From Eubacteriales bacterium (GTDB taxonomy: Bacteria; Bacillota_A; Clostridia; Christensenellales; Aristaeellaceae): a stretch of 29,870 nucleotides of DNA. The notes under the pieces are model-generated. The model ran no database searches and had not been told where the DNA came from. It saw nothing but the letters and a program-made list of their open reading frames with translations. This document shows positions 23,138 through 29,870 of this stretch, piece after piece. Positions within the stretch are counted from its first letter, which is position 1; each line of letters opens with the position of its first letter. Both the position numbers and the translations under genes were made by a program. The stretch is taken from the NCBI GenBank assembly GCA_029974855.1, contig JARKQO010000078.1:1-29870 (forward strand), given 5' to 3'.

Positions 23138-23614
23138 CTAGCGGGATTCCAGCAGGCATACCGCCTGGGCGGAGATGCCCTTTTCCTCCCCCTCAAAGCC
23201 CAGGCGCTCCGTGGTAGTGGCCTTCACGCTGACGCGGTCCGGGGGCAGGTCCATCACCCGGGCCAGGCCGGCCCGCATCTCATCGATGTAGGGCCGCAGC
23301 TTGGGGCGCTGGGCCACAATGGTCACATCCACGTTCACAGGCCGCAGCCCTGCTTCCCGCAGCCTGTCCATCACCACCCGCAGCAGCTCCACGGACCGGG
23401 CTCCCCGGTAGGCCTCCTGGGTGTCCGGAAACAGGGCTCCAATATCCCCCAAAGCCGCCGCCCCCAGCAGCGCGTCCATCAGGGCATGGGTGGCCACATC
23501 CGCGTCGCTGTGGCCCAACAGCCCCTTTTCGTGGGGAATCTCCAGGCCGCAGAGGATCAGCGGGCGGCCCTCCACCAAGGCGTGAACGTCAAACCCCTGT
23601 CCAATGCGCATCAT
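23138..23614 (-). CDS. ispF: 2-C-methyl-D-erythritol 2,4-cyclodiphosphate synthase
   Basis: IspF makes the cyclic diphosphate of the non-mevalonate isoprenoid pathway and releases CMP. The 158 residues are full length. Metal ligands D9 and H11 (GFDVHAL) and H43 (ATHALMD) are present, with GHSDADV at 34-40 and the C-terminal signature TTTERLGFEGEEKGI. The start ATG overlaps the ispD stop (ATGA), giving the common ispD-ispF pair. Confidence 0.97.
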   Translation of the reverse strand: MMRIGQGFDVHALVEGRPLILCGLEIPHEKGLLGHSDADVATHALMDALLGAAALGDIGALFPDTQEAYRGARSVELLRVVMDRLREAGLRPVNVDVTIVAQRPKLRPYIDEMRAGLARVMDLPPDRVSVKATTTERLGFEGEEKGISAQAVCLLESR

Positions 23615-24312
23615 GGCTCCACCTCCCGGGCCGACCGGCTCTCCAGAATCCGCTCCGCCAGGACCAGGTCCAAAGGCGTGGTCAGCTTGATATTCTCAGG
23701 GTCCCCCTGACACAAAAACACCGGCAGGCCCGCGTGCTCCAGCAGGGCCGCGTCATCGGTTCCCACATAGCCCGTTTCCAGGGCCCGCTGATGGGCCCGG
23801 CGCAGCAGCTCCACCCGGAAGCCCTGGGGCGTTTGCATGGCAAAGAGCTCCTCCCGGGGGAGGGTTTCCCGCACCTGCCCGTCGGCTCCGGCCCGCTTCA
23901 CCGTATCCGTCACTGGCACGGCGGCGACGCCGCTGCCCCGCTCCTGTACCGAGGCGATGACCCGCTGGATCACCGCCTTGGTGACCAGCGCCCGGGCCCC
24001 GTCATGCACCAGCACCATCTCCGCGTCCGGGGGCAGGGCCTCCAGCCCGGCCCGCACGGAATCCTGGCGGGTCTCGCCGCCGCCCACCACCGCGTGAACC
24101 AGGCGGCTGAGGCCATAGCGCTCCAGCAGGCTTTCCATGGCCTGGACCTCCCCCTGCCGGGCCACCACCACCACCCGGTCGCACAGGGCGGAAAAGGGCA
24201 CAATGGCCCGGACCATGGCGGGAAAGCCCCGCAGAGAGAGGAAGACCTTATTTCCCTCCTGGCCCATGCGCCGGCCCATCCCGCCCGCCAGCACAACCGC
24301 AACCGTGCTCAT
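23611..24312 (-). CDS. ispD: 2-C-methyl-D-erythritol 4-phosphate cytidylyltransferase
   Basis: IspD couples CTP to methylerythritol phosphate in the non-mevalonate pathway. The 233 residues begin with the nucleotidyl-transferase motif VVLAGGMGRRMG and NKVFLSLRG, so R14/R15 and K22 fall in the expected CTP-binding loop. VLVHDGARALV, AVPVTDTVKR and TPQGFRVELLRRAH follow. The start was set at 24312 because GGGGAGG lies 7 bases upstream and the cytidylyltransferase motif would otherwise be pushed 34 residues inward. It starts 1 base after the rqcP stop and overlaps ispF by 4 bases. Confidence 0.96.
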   Translation of the reverse strand: MSTVAVVLAGGMGRRMGQEGNKVFLSLRGFPAMVRAIVPFSALCDRVVVVARQGEVQAMESLLERYGLSRLVHAVVGGGETRQDSVRAGLEALPPDAEMVLVHDGARALVTKAVIQRVIASVQERGSGVAAVPVTDTVKRAGADGQVRETLPREELFAMQTPQGFRVELLRRAHQRALETGYVGTDDAALLEHAGLPVFLCQGDPENIKLTTPLDLVLAERILESRSAREVEP

Positions 24313-24313
24313 G

Positions 24314-24592
24314 TCATTCCTCCCCGCGCTGGGCGGCCATCTCCGGGCTTTCCTCCACCACCTGGTACATATCCGCCGCCCCTTCCTTGCGCACATGCTC
24401 GGCGATGGTGACAATGCGGTATTTGCCCACCCGGTTGCCGAAGCGAATCTCCAGCAGGTCCCCCTCCTTCACCTCCGCGCCGGGCTTGGCCACCTTGCCA
24501 TTGACGCTGACCCGCCCGCCGGAGCAGGCCTCGTTGGCCACCGTGCGCCGCTTGATGATGCGGGAAACCTTCAGATATTTATCCAGCCTCAT
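24314..24592 (-). CDS. rqcP: S4-domain RNA-binding protein RqcP (YabO type)
   Basis: A 92-residue S4-domain protein whose N-terminus (MRLDKYLKVSRIIKRRTVA) matches RqcP/YabO closely. RqcP works with RqcH in Firmicutes ribosome quality control, adding alanine tails to nascent chains on stalled 50S subunits. The S4 fold covers about 1-65 (GGRVSVNGKVAKPGAEVKEGD), and the tail has EGAADMYQVVEE, like the KEEAANMY of YabO. AAGGAGGG lies 8 bases upstream. In Bacillus yabO is followed by yabP and yabQ; here ispD follows instead. Confidence 0.93.
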   Translation of the reverse strand: MRLDKYLKVSRIIKRRTVANEACSGGRVSVNGKVAKPGAEVKEGDLLEIRFGNRVGKYRIVTIAEHVRKEGAADMYQVVEESPEMAAQRGEE

Positions 24593-24628
24593 GGGAAGCC
24601 CTCCTTGACAATCGCCGATATCTTTTTG

Positions 24629-24657
24629 ATTGTACCCTGGACGGGCGGTAAAAACAA
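24629..24657 (-). promoter_or_regulatory. promoter of the rqcP-ispD-ispF unit
   Basis: On the minus strand, TTGTTT (24652-24657) is followed after 17 bases by TACAAT (24629-24634), 36 bases before the rqcP start. It lies after the HU terminator, so this unit can be transcribed independently. Confidence 0.55.
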
Positions 24658-24725
24658 GGGGGATATGGGGATGGGAAGCGCGGGCATAGTACCGCCTCTC
24701 CCCCGGCTATCCCGCTTCCGCCCAC

Positions 24726-24755
24726 AAAAAAACGGGGCACTCCAGCGAGCACCCG
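24726..24755 (-). terminator. terminator of the HU gene
   Basis: The minus-strand transcript forms a stem of about 9 pairs, two of them G-U, with one bulged base (24747-24755 with 24733-24742, loop of four). Seven T's follow (24726-24732). It lies 42 bases after the HU stop. Confidence 0.75.
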
Positions 24756-24797
24756 CGTTCCAGTGAAAGCGCGCAGCGCGCCTCCGTCTTGCACTTC

Positions 24798-25073
24798 TTA
24801 CTTGTTGACGCTGTCCTTGAGAGCCTTACCGGCCTTGAAAACGGGAGCTTTGGAAGCCTTGATCTTGATCTGTTCGCCGGTGCGGGGGTTGCGGGCCACG
24901 CGGGCGGGGCGATTGCGGACTTCGAAGGAACCAAAGCCCACGACCTGGACCTTCTCGCCTTCGGCCAGCGCTTCGGTGATCACTTCGGTGACGGCGCCCA
25001 GGGCCTTCTCGGCATCCTTCTTGGTGAAACCGGTCTTCTTCACGAGTGCAGCAGTCAATTCAGCCTTGTTCAT
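24798..25073 (-). CDS. hup: DNA-binding protein HU
   Basis: The histone-like protein HU, which bends and compacts DNA as a homodimer. The 91 residues are full length. It begins MNKAELTAALVKKTGFTKKDAEKAL-style, has VQVVGFGSFEVRNRPARVARNPRTG (the beta arm with the intercalating Pro in RNPRTG), and ends in KAGKALKDSVNK. GAGGAGG lies about 10 bases upstream. It has its own strong terminator and stands between mazG and rqcP, a common clostridial position. No promoter could be pinned down with confidence in the 98 bases before it. Confidence 0.98.
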   Translation of the reverse strand: MNKAELTAALVKKTGFTKKDAEKALGAVTEVITEALAEGEKVQVVGFGSFEVRNRPARVARNPRTGEQIKIKASKAPVFKAGKALKDSVNK

Positions 25074-25171
25074 AATGTAGTACCTCCTCAGTTTTTAGCC
25101 ATATGATTGTGGTTTGATGTCGGGTTTCCCTTGTGAAAGTCTTACAAAACAACGCTTTCATCGGGAAAGTG

Positions 25172-26611
25172 TTACTTTGCTTGCTTTCCTGAACTCCAGT
25201 ATACATCCATTTCTGATAAAGTCAAGTCCCTGACGCATTTTCCTTCGCTTTTTATCGCGTTCTCCATGGAAACAAAACGGGAAATAAACTTGTTGGTAGC
25301 CGCAAATAACGCGATATCCGGATTTTGATCGCACAGCCGACAAAGGTTGACAATAGAGAACAGCAAATCCCCCAATTCCTCCTGGGGATCGGCCTGCTCC
25401 TGCAAGTTGTCCAGCACCTCCCGGGCCTCCTCCAGTACCTTGTCCAGGGCCTCCCGGGGGCCGGCGAAATCGAAGCCCACCTTGGCGGCCTTGTGCTGTA
25501 CCTTCCAGGCCCGCATCAAGGGGGAAAGCCCGGTGGATACGTCCCGCATGGCTTCCCCCGTGGAGGCGATGCCCCGCTTCTCCCGCTTAAGGGCCTCCCA
25601 GTTGTCCAGGACCTCCTGGGCGGTGTCCGCCTTGGCGCTGCCGAAGATGTGGGTATGCCGCTCGATCATCTTCCCGCTGATGGCGGTGGTGACGTCGTTC
25701 AGGTCGAACGTCCCGTGCTGGCGGGCGATCTCCGCGTGAAAGACGATCTGCAGCAGCACGTCCCCCAACTCGTCATACATATGCTCGGTATCCTGCTCCC
25801 GGACGGCGGCGATGTACTCGAAGCTCTCCTCCAGCAGGTTGGGCAGCAGGCTCTCGTGGGTCTGCTCCCGGTCCCAGGGGCATCCCCCGGGGCCCCGCAG
25901 CCGGGTCATCACGGCCTTCAAATCCTCCATGTCATAGCGCTGGCGCCGCAGCATGGGCACCCCCGGCACATAGGCGGCGGTCAAATGATCGTAGCTTTTC
26001 TGCCTGTCCATCTCGCAAAGGAGCAGCGCCCGTCCCTGAAGGCCCCCCCGGTCCGTTCCCTCAAAAAAAGTGATCTCCGTCTCCGGGGGGAGCAGCTCCA
26101 GCAGCTTCACCTTGCAGTCCCCGGCGCATTCCCGGCTGTGGAGCTCGCACAGCAGCAAGGGCTCCCGGGGAATCACCTGGGCCTCCCGAAATTCCTCCGC
26201 CGCGAAAATCCGCACCGAGGCGCTTTGAAGCCCCAGCTGGCCCAGGCACCGGTCGGCGTGGCTCACCCCGGGCAGCACTGTCACCCGGATGTCCAGGGGC
26301 TTCAGCCTTTGCAAGGCCATCACGGTGCCATCCAGGGCCGGGTCCGCCACCCCATAGCACAGGGGCCCCTCCTGGCACAGCTCCATGAGCTTTACCGCAG
26401 CCGCCCGGTTGAACACGTCAAAATCCTCGCAGGCCTCATAGAGAAAATCCAGGGACTCAAAGGCGATCCCCTTGCTTTCCAGATAAGGGGCAATGGGGTG
26501 GCGGCGGGTGCGCAACACCAACAGCCGGGCCTTTTCCAGGGCCCCCAGGGCGGAGAGGGTCAGCAAGTCCTCATTGCCCGTGCTGAGGGTCACCACGGTA
26601 ATTTCCTTCAT
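25172..26611 (-). CDS. mazG: MazG-family nucleotide pyrophosphohydrolase with N-terminal methylase-like domain (YabN type)
   Basis: A 479-residue YabN-type protein. Residues about 1-215 form a tetrapyrrole/SAM-methylase-like domain (VVTLSTGNEDLLTLSALGALEKA at the start). Two MazG domains follow. The first has LRGPGGCPWDREQTHESLLPNLLEESFEYIAAV and YDELGDVLLQIVFHAEIA, and the second has LEEAREVLDNLQ and EELGDLLFSIVNL. The acidic residues of the MazG motif (EE..E and E..D) bind Mg and cleave nucleoside triphosphates to monophosphate and pyrophosphate, clearing abnormal or excess NTPs. AAAGGAG lies 7 bases upstream. It is 15 bases behind the flippase gene, as in the Bacillus yabM-yabN pair. What the N-terminal domain does is unknown in the family. 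Confidence 0.95.
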   Translation of the reverse strand: MKEITVVTLSTGNEDLLTLSALGALEKARLLVLRTRRHPIAPYLESKGIAFESLDFLYEACEDFDVFNRAAAVKLMELCQEGPLCYGVADPALDGTVMALQRLKPLDIRVTVLPGVSHADRCLGQLGLQSASVRIFAAEEFREAQVIPREPLLLCELHSRECAGDCKVKLLELLPPETEITFFEGTDRGGLQGRALLLCEMDRQKSYDHLTAAYVPGVPMLRRQRYDMEDLKAVMTRLRGPGGCPWDREQTHESLLPNLLEESFEYIAAVREQDTEHMYDELGDVLLQIVFHAEIARQHGTFDLNDVTTAISGKMIERHTHIFGSAKADTAQEVLDNWEALKREKRGIASTGEAMRDVSTGLSPLMRAWKVQHKAAKVGFDFAGPREALDKVLEEAREVLDNLQEQADPQEELGDLLFSIVNLCRLCDQNPDIALFAATNKFISRFVSMENAIKSEGKCVRDLTLSEMDVYWSSGKQAK

Positions 26612-26626
26612 ACGCCTCTCCTTTTG

Positions 26627-28213
26627 TCAGGGGTGGGCCCGCTTCCGGCGGCGGAAGCGCCCCAGGAAGGGGGCCAGGTCCTCCCGGGTCATGGCCCCGG
26701 TCCACAGGGCCCAGGTCCCGTAGGCGGCCACGGCCACCAGCAGCAGCAAAGCCGTCCACAGCCTGCCCTGGGGCAAAAACCGGTTGCCCAGCCAAATGAT
26801 CAGGCCCATGCCCCCCGTGGCCAGCAGGGGCCTGCCGATGGTTCCCATGAAATCCAGCTTCATCTTGGCGTACCTGTAGGTAAAGTACAAATTGGGCACC
26901 ATGGCCACGGTGTAGCAGGCGATGGAGGCGATGGGCGCGCCGAACATGTTGATGGAGGGAGTGCCGATCAACGTATAATTCAGCACGATCTTCACCGCCA
27001 CCCCCGCGATCAAGGTGTACATGGGAATACGCTGCTTGCGCAGCCCTTGCAAAATCCCCTCGGTGGACTGCACCACGGTAAACAGCACGATAGTGAGGCT
27101 GGAAAGGCTCAGCAAATCCGCGATGGTCTTTAGTTCCGCCGCGGAGCCAAAGGGGAAAACCATAGACAAAATGCGGCTGCTGAGCAGGCTCATGCCCACG
27201 GAGCAGGGCAGCCCCAGGGAAAAGGCATAGCGGAGGCCCATGGCGCATTGCTTCCGCATCCAATCATCGTCGCCCTGGGCCATGGCCCTGGAAATGGCGG
27301 GCACCAGGCTCATGGCGATGGCGATGGACAAAGCCGTAGGCACGTTGATCAAAGCGATGACATAGGCGGAGTATTGCCCATACAGCGCCCTGCCCACCTC
27401 CAAGGTCATGCCGCTGTCCATCAGGCGGTTCAGGAGCATGCCGCTGTCAATGAAGGAGGCCAGGGGGATGAGCAAACTGCTCAAGGCCACGGGAATGGAG
27501 ATGTTCAGCAGCTGGCGGGTCAGGGCCTTGCGGCTCTGCCTGGGCAACGCCTCGTTCTGGGGCCTCAAGGCAAAGGAGCGCTGGTTCCGCTTATAGACAA
27601 TGCCCATGTACACAAGGGCGGCCGCTTCGGACAGCGTGGTACCCAGCAAAATAAAAGCAGCCGCGTGCACCACGGACATCCGCATACCCACATAGGCCAA
27701 GGGCAAAATGATGACCACCTTGCCTACCTGTTCAATCAGCTGGGAAATGGCTGTGGGCACCATGTTCTGCTGGCCTTGCATCAACCCCCGGAAGGCGGAC
27801 ATGGAGCACACCAGCAGCACCGAGGGAGCGATGGCGATAAAGCCCCAGGTGGTGGAGGGATCCCCCACCCGGCGGGCCAGGCTGGGGCTGAAGACGATCA
27901 TCAGCAGGCTGGACACCAGCCCTAAAGCGATCAGCAGGTTCTGGGCCACCCGGAAGATGCGCTTGGCATTGCGGGGGTCATCCTGGGCCAGGCTGTAGCT
28001 GACCATGCGGCTGATGGCCACGGGAATCCCCGCCGAGGAGAGGGTGAGGAGCATGTTATAGGTGGGAAAAACCAGCAAATACAAGGCCAAGCCTGTCTTT
28101 CCCACGATCCAGGCCAAAGGGATGTTGTACAGGGCTCCCATGACCTTGCAAATGAGGCCAACGGCGGTGAGCACCGTCATCCCGCCTACCATGGATTTCC
28201 GATTTTCGCTCAA
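26627..28213 (-). CDS. MVF/MATE-like polysaccharide flippase (SpoVB/YabM type)
   Basis: A 528-residue membrane protein with about 14 helices, in the MOP superfamily with SpoVB, YabM and Wzx. It begins MVGGMTVLTAVGLICKVMGALYNIPLAWIVG and has FPTYNMLLTLSSAGIPVAISRMVS early on, then FRGLMQGQQNMVPTAISQLIEQ, all typical of SpoVB-type proteins. Such proteins move lipid-linked glycans or peptidoglycan precursors across the membrane. The start is TTG at 28213 because GGAGG lies 7 bases upstream; the next in-frame ATG falls 7 codons inside. It lies between spoVT and mazG as yabM does in Bacillus, so a role in cell-wall or spore-cortex work is likely, but the substrate is not known. Confidence 0.9.
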   Translation of the reverse strand: MSENRKSMVGGMTVLTAVGLICKVMGALYNIPLAWIVGKTGLALYLLVFPTYNMLLTLSSAGIPVAISRMVSYSLAQDDPRNAKRIFRVAQNLLIALGLVSSLLMIVFSPSLARRVGDPSTTWGFIAIAPSVLLVCSMSAFRGLMQGQQNMVPTAISQLIEQVGKVVIILPLAYVGMRMSVVHAAAFILLGTTLSEAAALVYMGIVYKRNQRSFALRPQNEALPRQSRKALTRQLLNISIPVALSSLLIPLASFIDSGMLLNRLMDSGMTLEVGRALYGQYSAYVIALINVPTALSIAIAMSLVPAISRAMAQGDDDWMRKQCAMGLRYAFSLGLPCSVGMSLLSSRILSMVFPFGSAAELKTIADLLSLSSLTIVLFTVVQSTEGILQGLRKQRIPMYTLIAGVAVKIVLNYTLIGTPSINMFGAPIASIACYTVAMVPNLYFTYRYAKMKLDFMGTIGRPLLATGGMGLIIWLGNRFLPQGRLWTALLLLVAVAAYGTWALWTGAMTREDLAPFLGRFRRRKRAHP

Positions 28214-28246
28214 GGGGATGCCTCCAGCTCTCCAGGATATGGCAAT

Positions 28247-28290
28247 AAAAAGAAAACCGCAACATGCCTATTATAAGCATAATGTTGCGG
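28247..28290 (-). terminator. terminator of spoVT
   Basis: The minus-strand transcript has a 9-bp stem (28282-28290 with 28257-28265) with a 16-base inner loop that can pair further with bulges. It is followed by TTTTCTTTTT (28247-28256). It lies 54 bases after the spoVT stop. The loop also holds the -10 of the next promoter. Confidence 0.75.
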
Positions 28291-28298
28291 TAGCGCAA
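28270..28298 (-). promoter_or_regulatory. promoter of the flippase-mazG unit, nested in the spoVT terminator
   Basis: On the minus strand, TTGCGC (28293-28298) is followed after 17 bases by a perfect TATAAT (28270-28275). It lies 57 bases before the TTG start of the flippase. The -10 falls inside the loop of the terminator hairpin. Confidence 0.65.
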
Positions 28299-28344
28299 GC
28301 CAATCTCGCAGGCGGCTCGGGGCGGGCAAGCCGGCGGGTCTCCC

Positions 28345-28899
28345 TTATTGTTCCATTTGCCGGCCCACGATGCCCGCCGCCGTTTCGGCCACCTTCAGCT
28401 CCGTATCCCCCATGCGGGCCCCCTGCTCCTTGCTCAGCAACAGCACGGCCCCTATGGCTTCCCCGTCGGCGATGATGGGAGAAACCACCTGGGCGGTATA
28501 GCCGGTGATGTCCTCCTCGTTGGTGACGGCCACGATCTTGCCCCCCACGGCCCGGTTGATGGCCACGGTCTGGCGGTTGGCGATGGCGGTTTCCAGGTCA
28601 TGGCTGATGGGCTTGTCGGAAAGCTCCTTCTTGTTCACGCCGCTGGCCGCCACCACCTGGTCCCGGTCCACGATGCATGCGATATGCCCCATGGCCCGAA
28701 AGAGGGATTCCGTATAATCCTTGGCGAAGGCGGCCATTTCGCCAATGGGGGAATATTTCTTCAGGATTACTTCTCCGTCCCGGTCGGTGTAGATTTCCAG
28801 GGGATCGCCCTCGCGGATGCGCAGCGTTCTGCGAATTTCCTTGGGAATCACCACCCGACCCAGCTCATCAATCCTTCGCACGATACCCGTTGCCCGCAT
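28345..28899 (-). CDS. spoVT: stage V sporulation protein T
   Basis: SpoVT is a transcription factor of the late forespore that adjusts sigma-G-dependent genes and spore germination traits. The 184 residues comprise an AbrB-type swapped-hairpin DNA-binding domain at about 1-50 (MRATGIVRRIDELGRVVIPKEIRRTLRIREGD) and a GAF-like domain from about 55 to 180 (FRAMGHIACIVDRDQVVAASGVNKKEL, GAVLLLSKEQG). Length and sequence match Bacillus SpoVT closely. AAGGAGG lies about 11 bases upstream. It has its own terminator and a promoter that resembles the sigma-G consensus. It is strong evidence that the organism is a spore former or recently descends from one. Confidence 0.97.
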   Translation of the reverse strand: MRATGIVRRIDELGRVVIPKEIRRTLRIREGDPLEIYTDRDGEVILKKYSPIGEMAAFAKDYTESLFRAMGHIACIVDRDQVVAASGVNKKELSDKPISHDLETAIANRQTVAINRAVGGKIVAVTNEEDITGYTAQVVSPIIADGEAIGAVLLLSKEQGARMGDTELKVAETAAGIVGRQMEQ

Positions 28900-28972
28900 G
28901 ATATGCCTGCCTCCTTGATAGCAAATTGCGAAATGCTGTGCCGCATTGCCTTGCCGTTTGTCTTTGCATCCC

Positions 28973-29001
28973 TAGTATGGGATTTTGAGGGGGCTTTATG
29001 C
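28973..29001 (-). promoter_or_regulatory. sigma-G-like promoter of spoVT
   Basis: On the minus strand, GCATA (28997-29001) is followed after 17 bases by CATACTA (28973-28979). Both halves fit the Bacillus sigma-G consensus as I recall it (GHATR and CATWHTA). It lies 73 bases before the spoVT start, and spoVT is transcribed by sigma-G in Bacillus. Confidence 0.6.
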
Positions 29002-29021
29002 GAGGGAAAGATTTGTCAACT

Positions 29022-29195
29022 GCGCCTTTGGCGCCGCTTAAGTGGGCGCTGCCCACTTAAGCGATTTTGCAGGAAACCCTTGTTCGCTGCGCTCACGGCC
29101 AGGGTTTCCTGTGAGGAAGCCTTGCTGCGCAAGGCACCGAAGCCACCGCGCATGTCGCTGGCTTCGGAAAACAGTCAGAGGGTTGCGACCCTCCG
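29022..29195. repeat. cluster of six hairpins
   Basis: This stretch is part of the 470-base gap 28900-29369, in which I see no gene. It consists almost wholly of inverted repeats: 29022-29034 (5-bp stem, loop TTT), 29035-29063 (perfect 13-bp stem, loop GCT), 29070-29111 (11-bp stem, 20-base loop), 29119-29135 (7-bp stem, loop TGC), 29137-29167 (9-bp stem, 13-base loop) and 29178-29193 (6-bp stem, loop TGCG). Most have no T-run, so they are not ordinary terminators. From 29196 to 29316 the sequence is less structured and has A-rich runs. Confidence 0.8.
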
Positions 29196-29316
29196 ACACC
29201 TCCTGGGGATATCAGCGGCCCTCCTTATTAGACAAAACCCTGAAACCCTCACAAAAAAACCCCTGAAAAACCATACGAAGGGCTACATTCCAAAGATAAA
29301 GTCCGAAGGCGGGATT

Positions 29317-29363
29317 CCAAAGGGATTTATCCCTTTGGTAGGGTCCAGGGACAACGTCCCTGG
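29317..29363. repeat. paired hairpins directly downstream of asnS
   Basis: A 10-bp stem (29317-29326 with 29329-29338) and an 8-bp stem (29345-29352 with 29356-29363, loop AAC) lie 6 bases after the asnS stop. The word ATTCCAAAG occurs at 29287 and again at 29314, at the foot of the first stem. They may end or stabilise the asnS message, though no T-run follows on that strand. Confidence 0.75.
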
Positions 29364-29369
29364 CGTCCC

Positions 29370-29870
<501 letters not shown>

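Noticed and set aside
25100..25171. Weak hairpin after the mazG stop as a terminator
   Set aside because: Only five contiguous pairs (CTTTC with GAAAG) and an interrupted T-run. It may have some effect but cannot be supported.
29205..29245. Promoter-like TTGTGA-N16-TCTAAT on the minus strand that could drive a structured RNA through the hairpins
   Set aside because: The -10 is one mismatch from consensus in an AT-rich spot, the spacer is 16, and no terminator with a T-run follows the hairpins. Too weak to annotate.
28900..29369. Possible tRNA or small protein in the longest gene-free gap
   Set aside because: No cloverleaf with a GTTCRA-type T-loop is visible, and short open frames there read through the hairpins without ribosome sites.

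Overview
The window is GC-rich, densely coding DNA from a bacterial chromosome. It suggests an anaerobic, spore-forming member of the Clostridia. The evidence is a spoVT gene with a sigma-G-like promoter, a SpoVB/YabM-type flippase, MazG (YabN type), RqcP (YabO type), HU, the cdaA-cdaR pair, a Noc-like ParB next to rsmG, and a CD1247-type acidic zinc-ribbon protein beside efp. The high GC and the AMP-binding/XRE-cupin pair fit gut-type Clostridia such as Oscillospirales or Christensenellales, but the exact lineage cannot be fixed from this window. No phage, transposon, CRISPR, tRNA or rRNA is visible.

Layout: 2-2566 (+) holds the end of a DegT-family sugar aminotransferase and a multi-pass GT-C-like glycosyltransferase, probably the tail of a surface-glycan cluster, closed by a two-way terminator. 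2668-4816 (-) is M24 peptidase, efp and CD1247-type protein. 4957-6713 (-) is a CapA-like secreted protein followed by a LUD-domain protein. 6807-10040 (-) is radC, ydcF-like, rsmG and a noc-like gene; the first three overlap by 4 bases at each junction. Divergent from radC, 10294-16734 (+) runs cdaA, cdaR, a Pro/Gln/Glu-rich membrane protein, a ParA-like P-loop ATPase, an RsmF-type methyltransferase and an aldo/keto reductase. 16802-19504 (-) is an XRE-cupin regulator and an AMP-binding enzyme fused to a glyoxalase-fold domain. 19634-23068 (-) is comEC and holA. 23138-24592 (-) is rqcP, ispD and ispF. 24798-28899 (-) is spoVT, the flippase, mazG and HU, recalling the spoVT-yabM-yabN-yabO order of Bacillus. 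28900-29369 holds no gene but a run of eight hairpins. The window ends inside asnS (-).

Most genes are housekeeping. The features most worth following are: the AMP-ligase/VOC fusion with a possible internal start; the Noc-like protein whose CTP-binding motifs look eroded; the cdaAR operon carrying a disordered membrane protein and a ParA-like ATPase; a recurring promoter pattern TTGCGC-N17-TATA(A/C)T, twice entangled with a terminator hairpin; the sigma-G-like promoter of spoVT; and the hairpin array beside asnS. I did not find convincing evidence of a wholly new multi-gene defence or mobile system.
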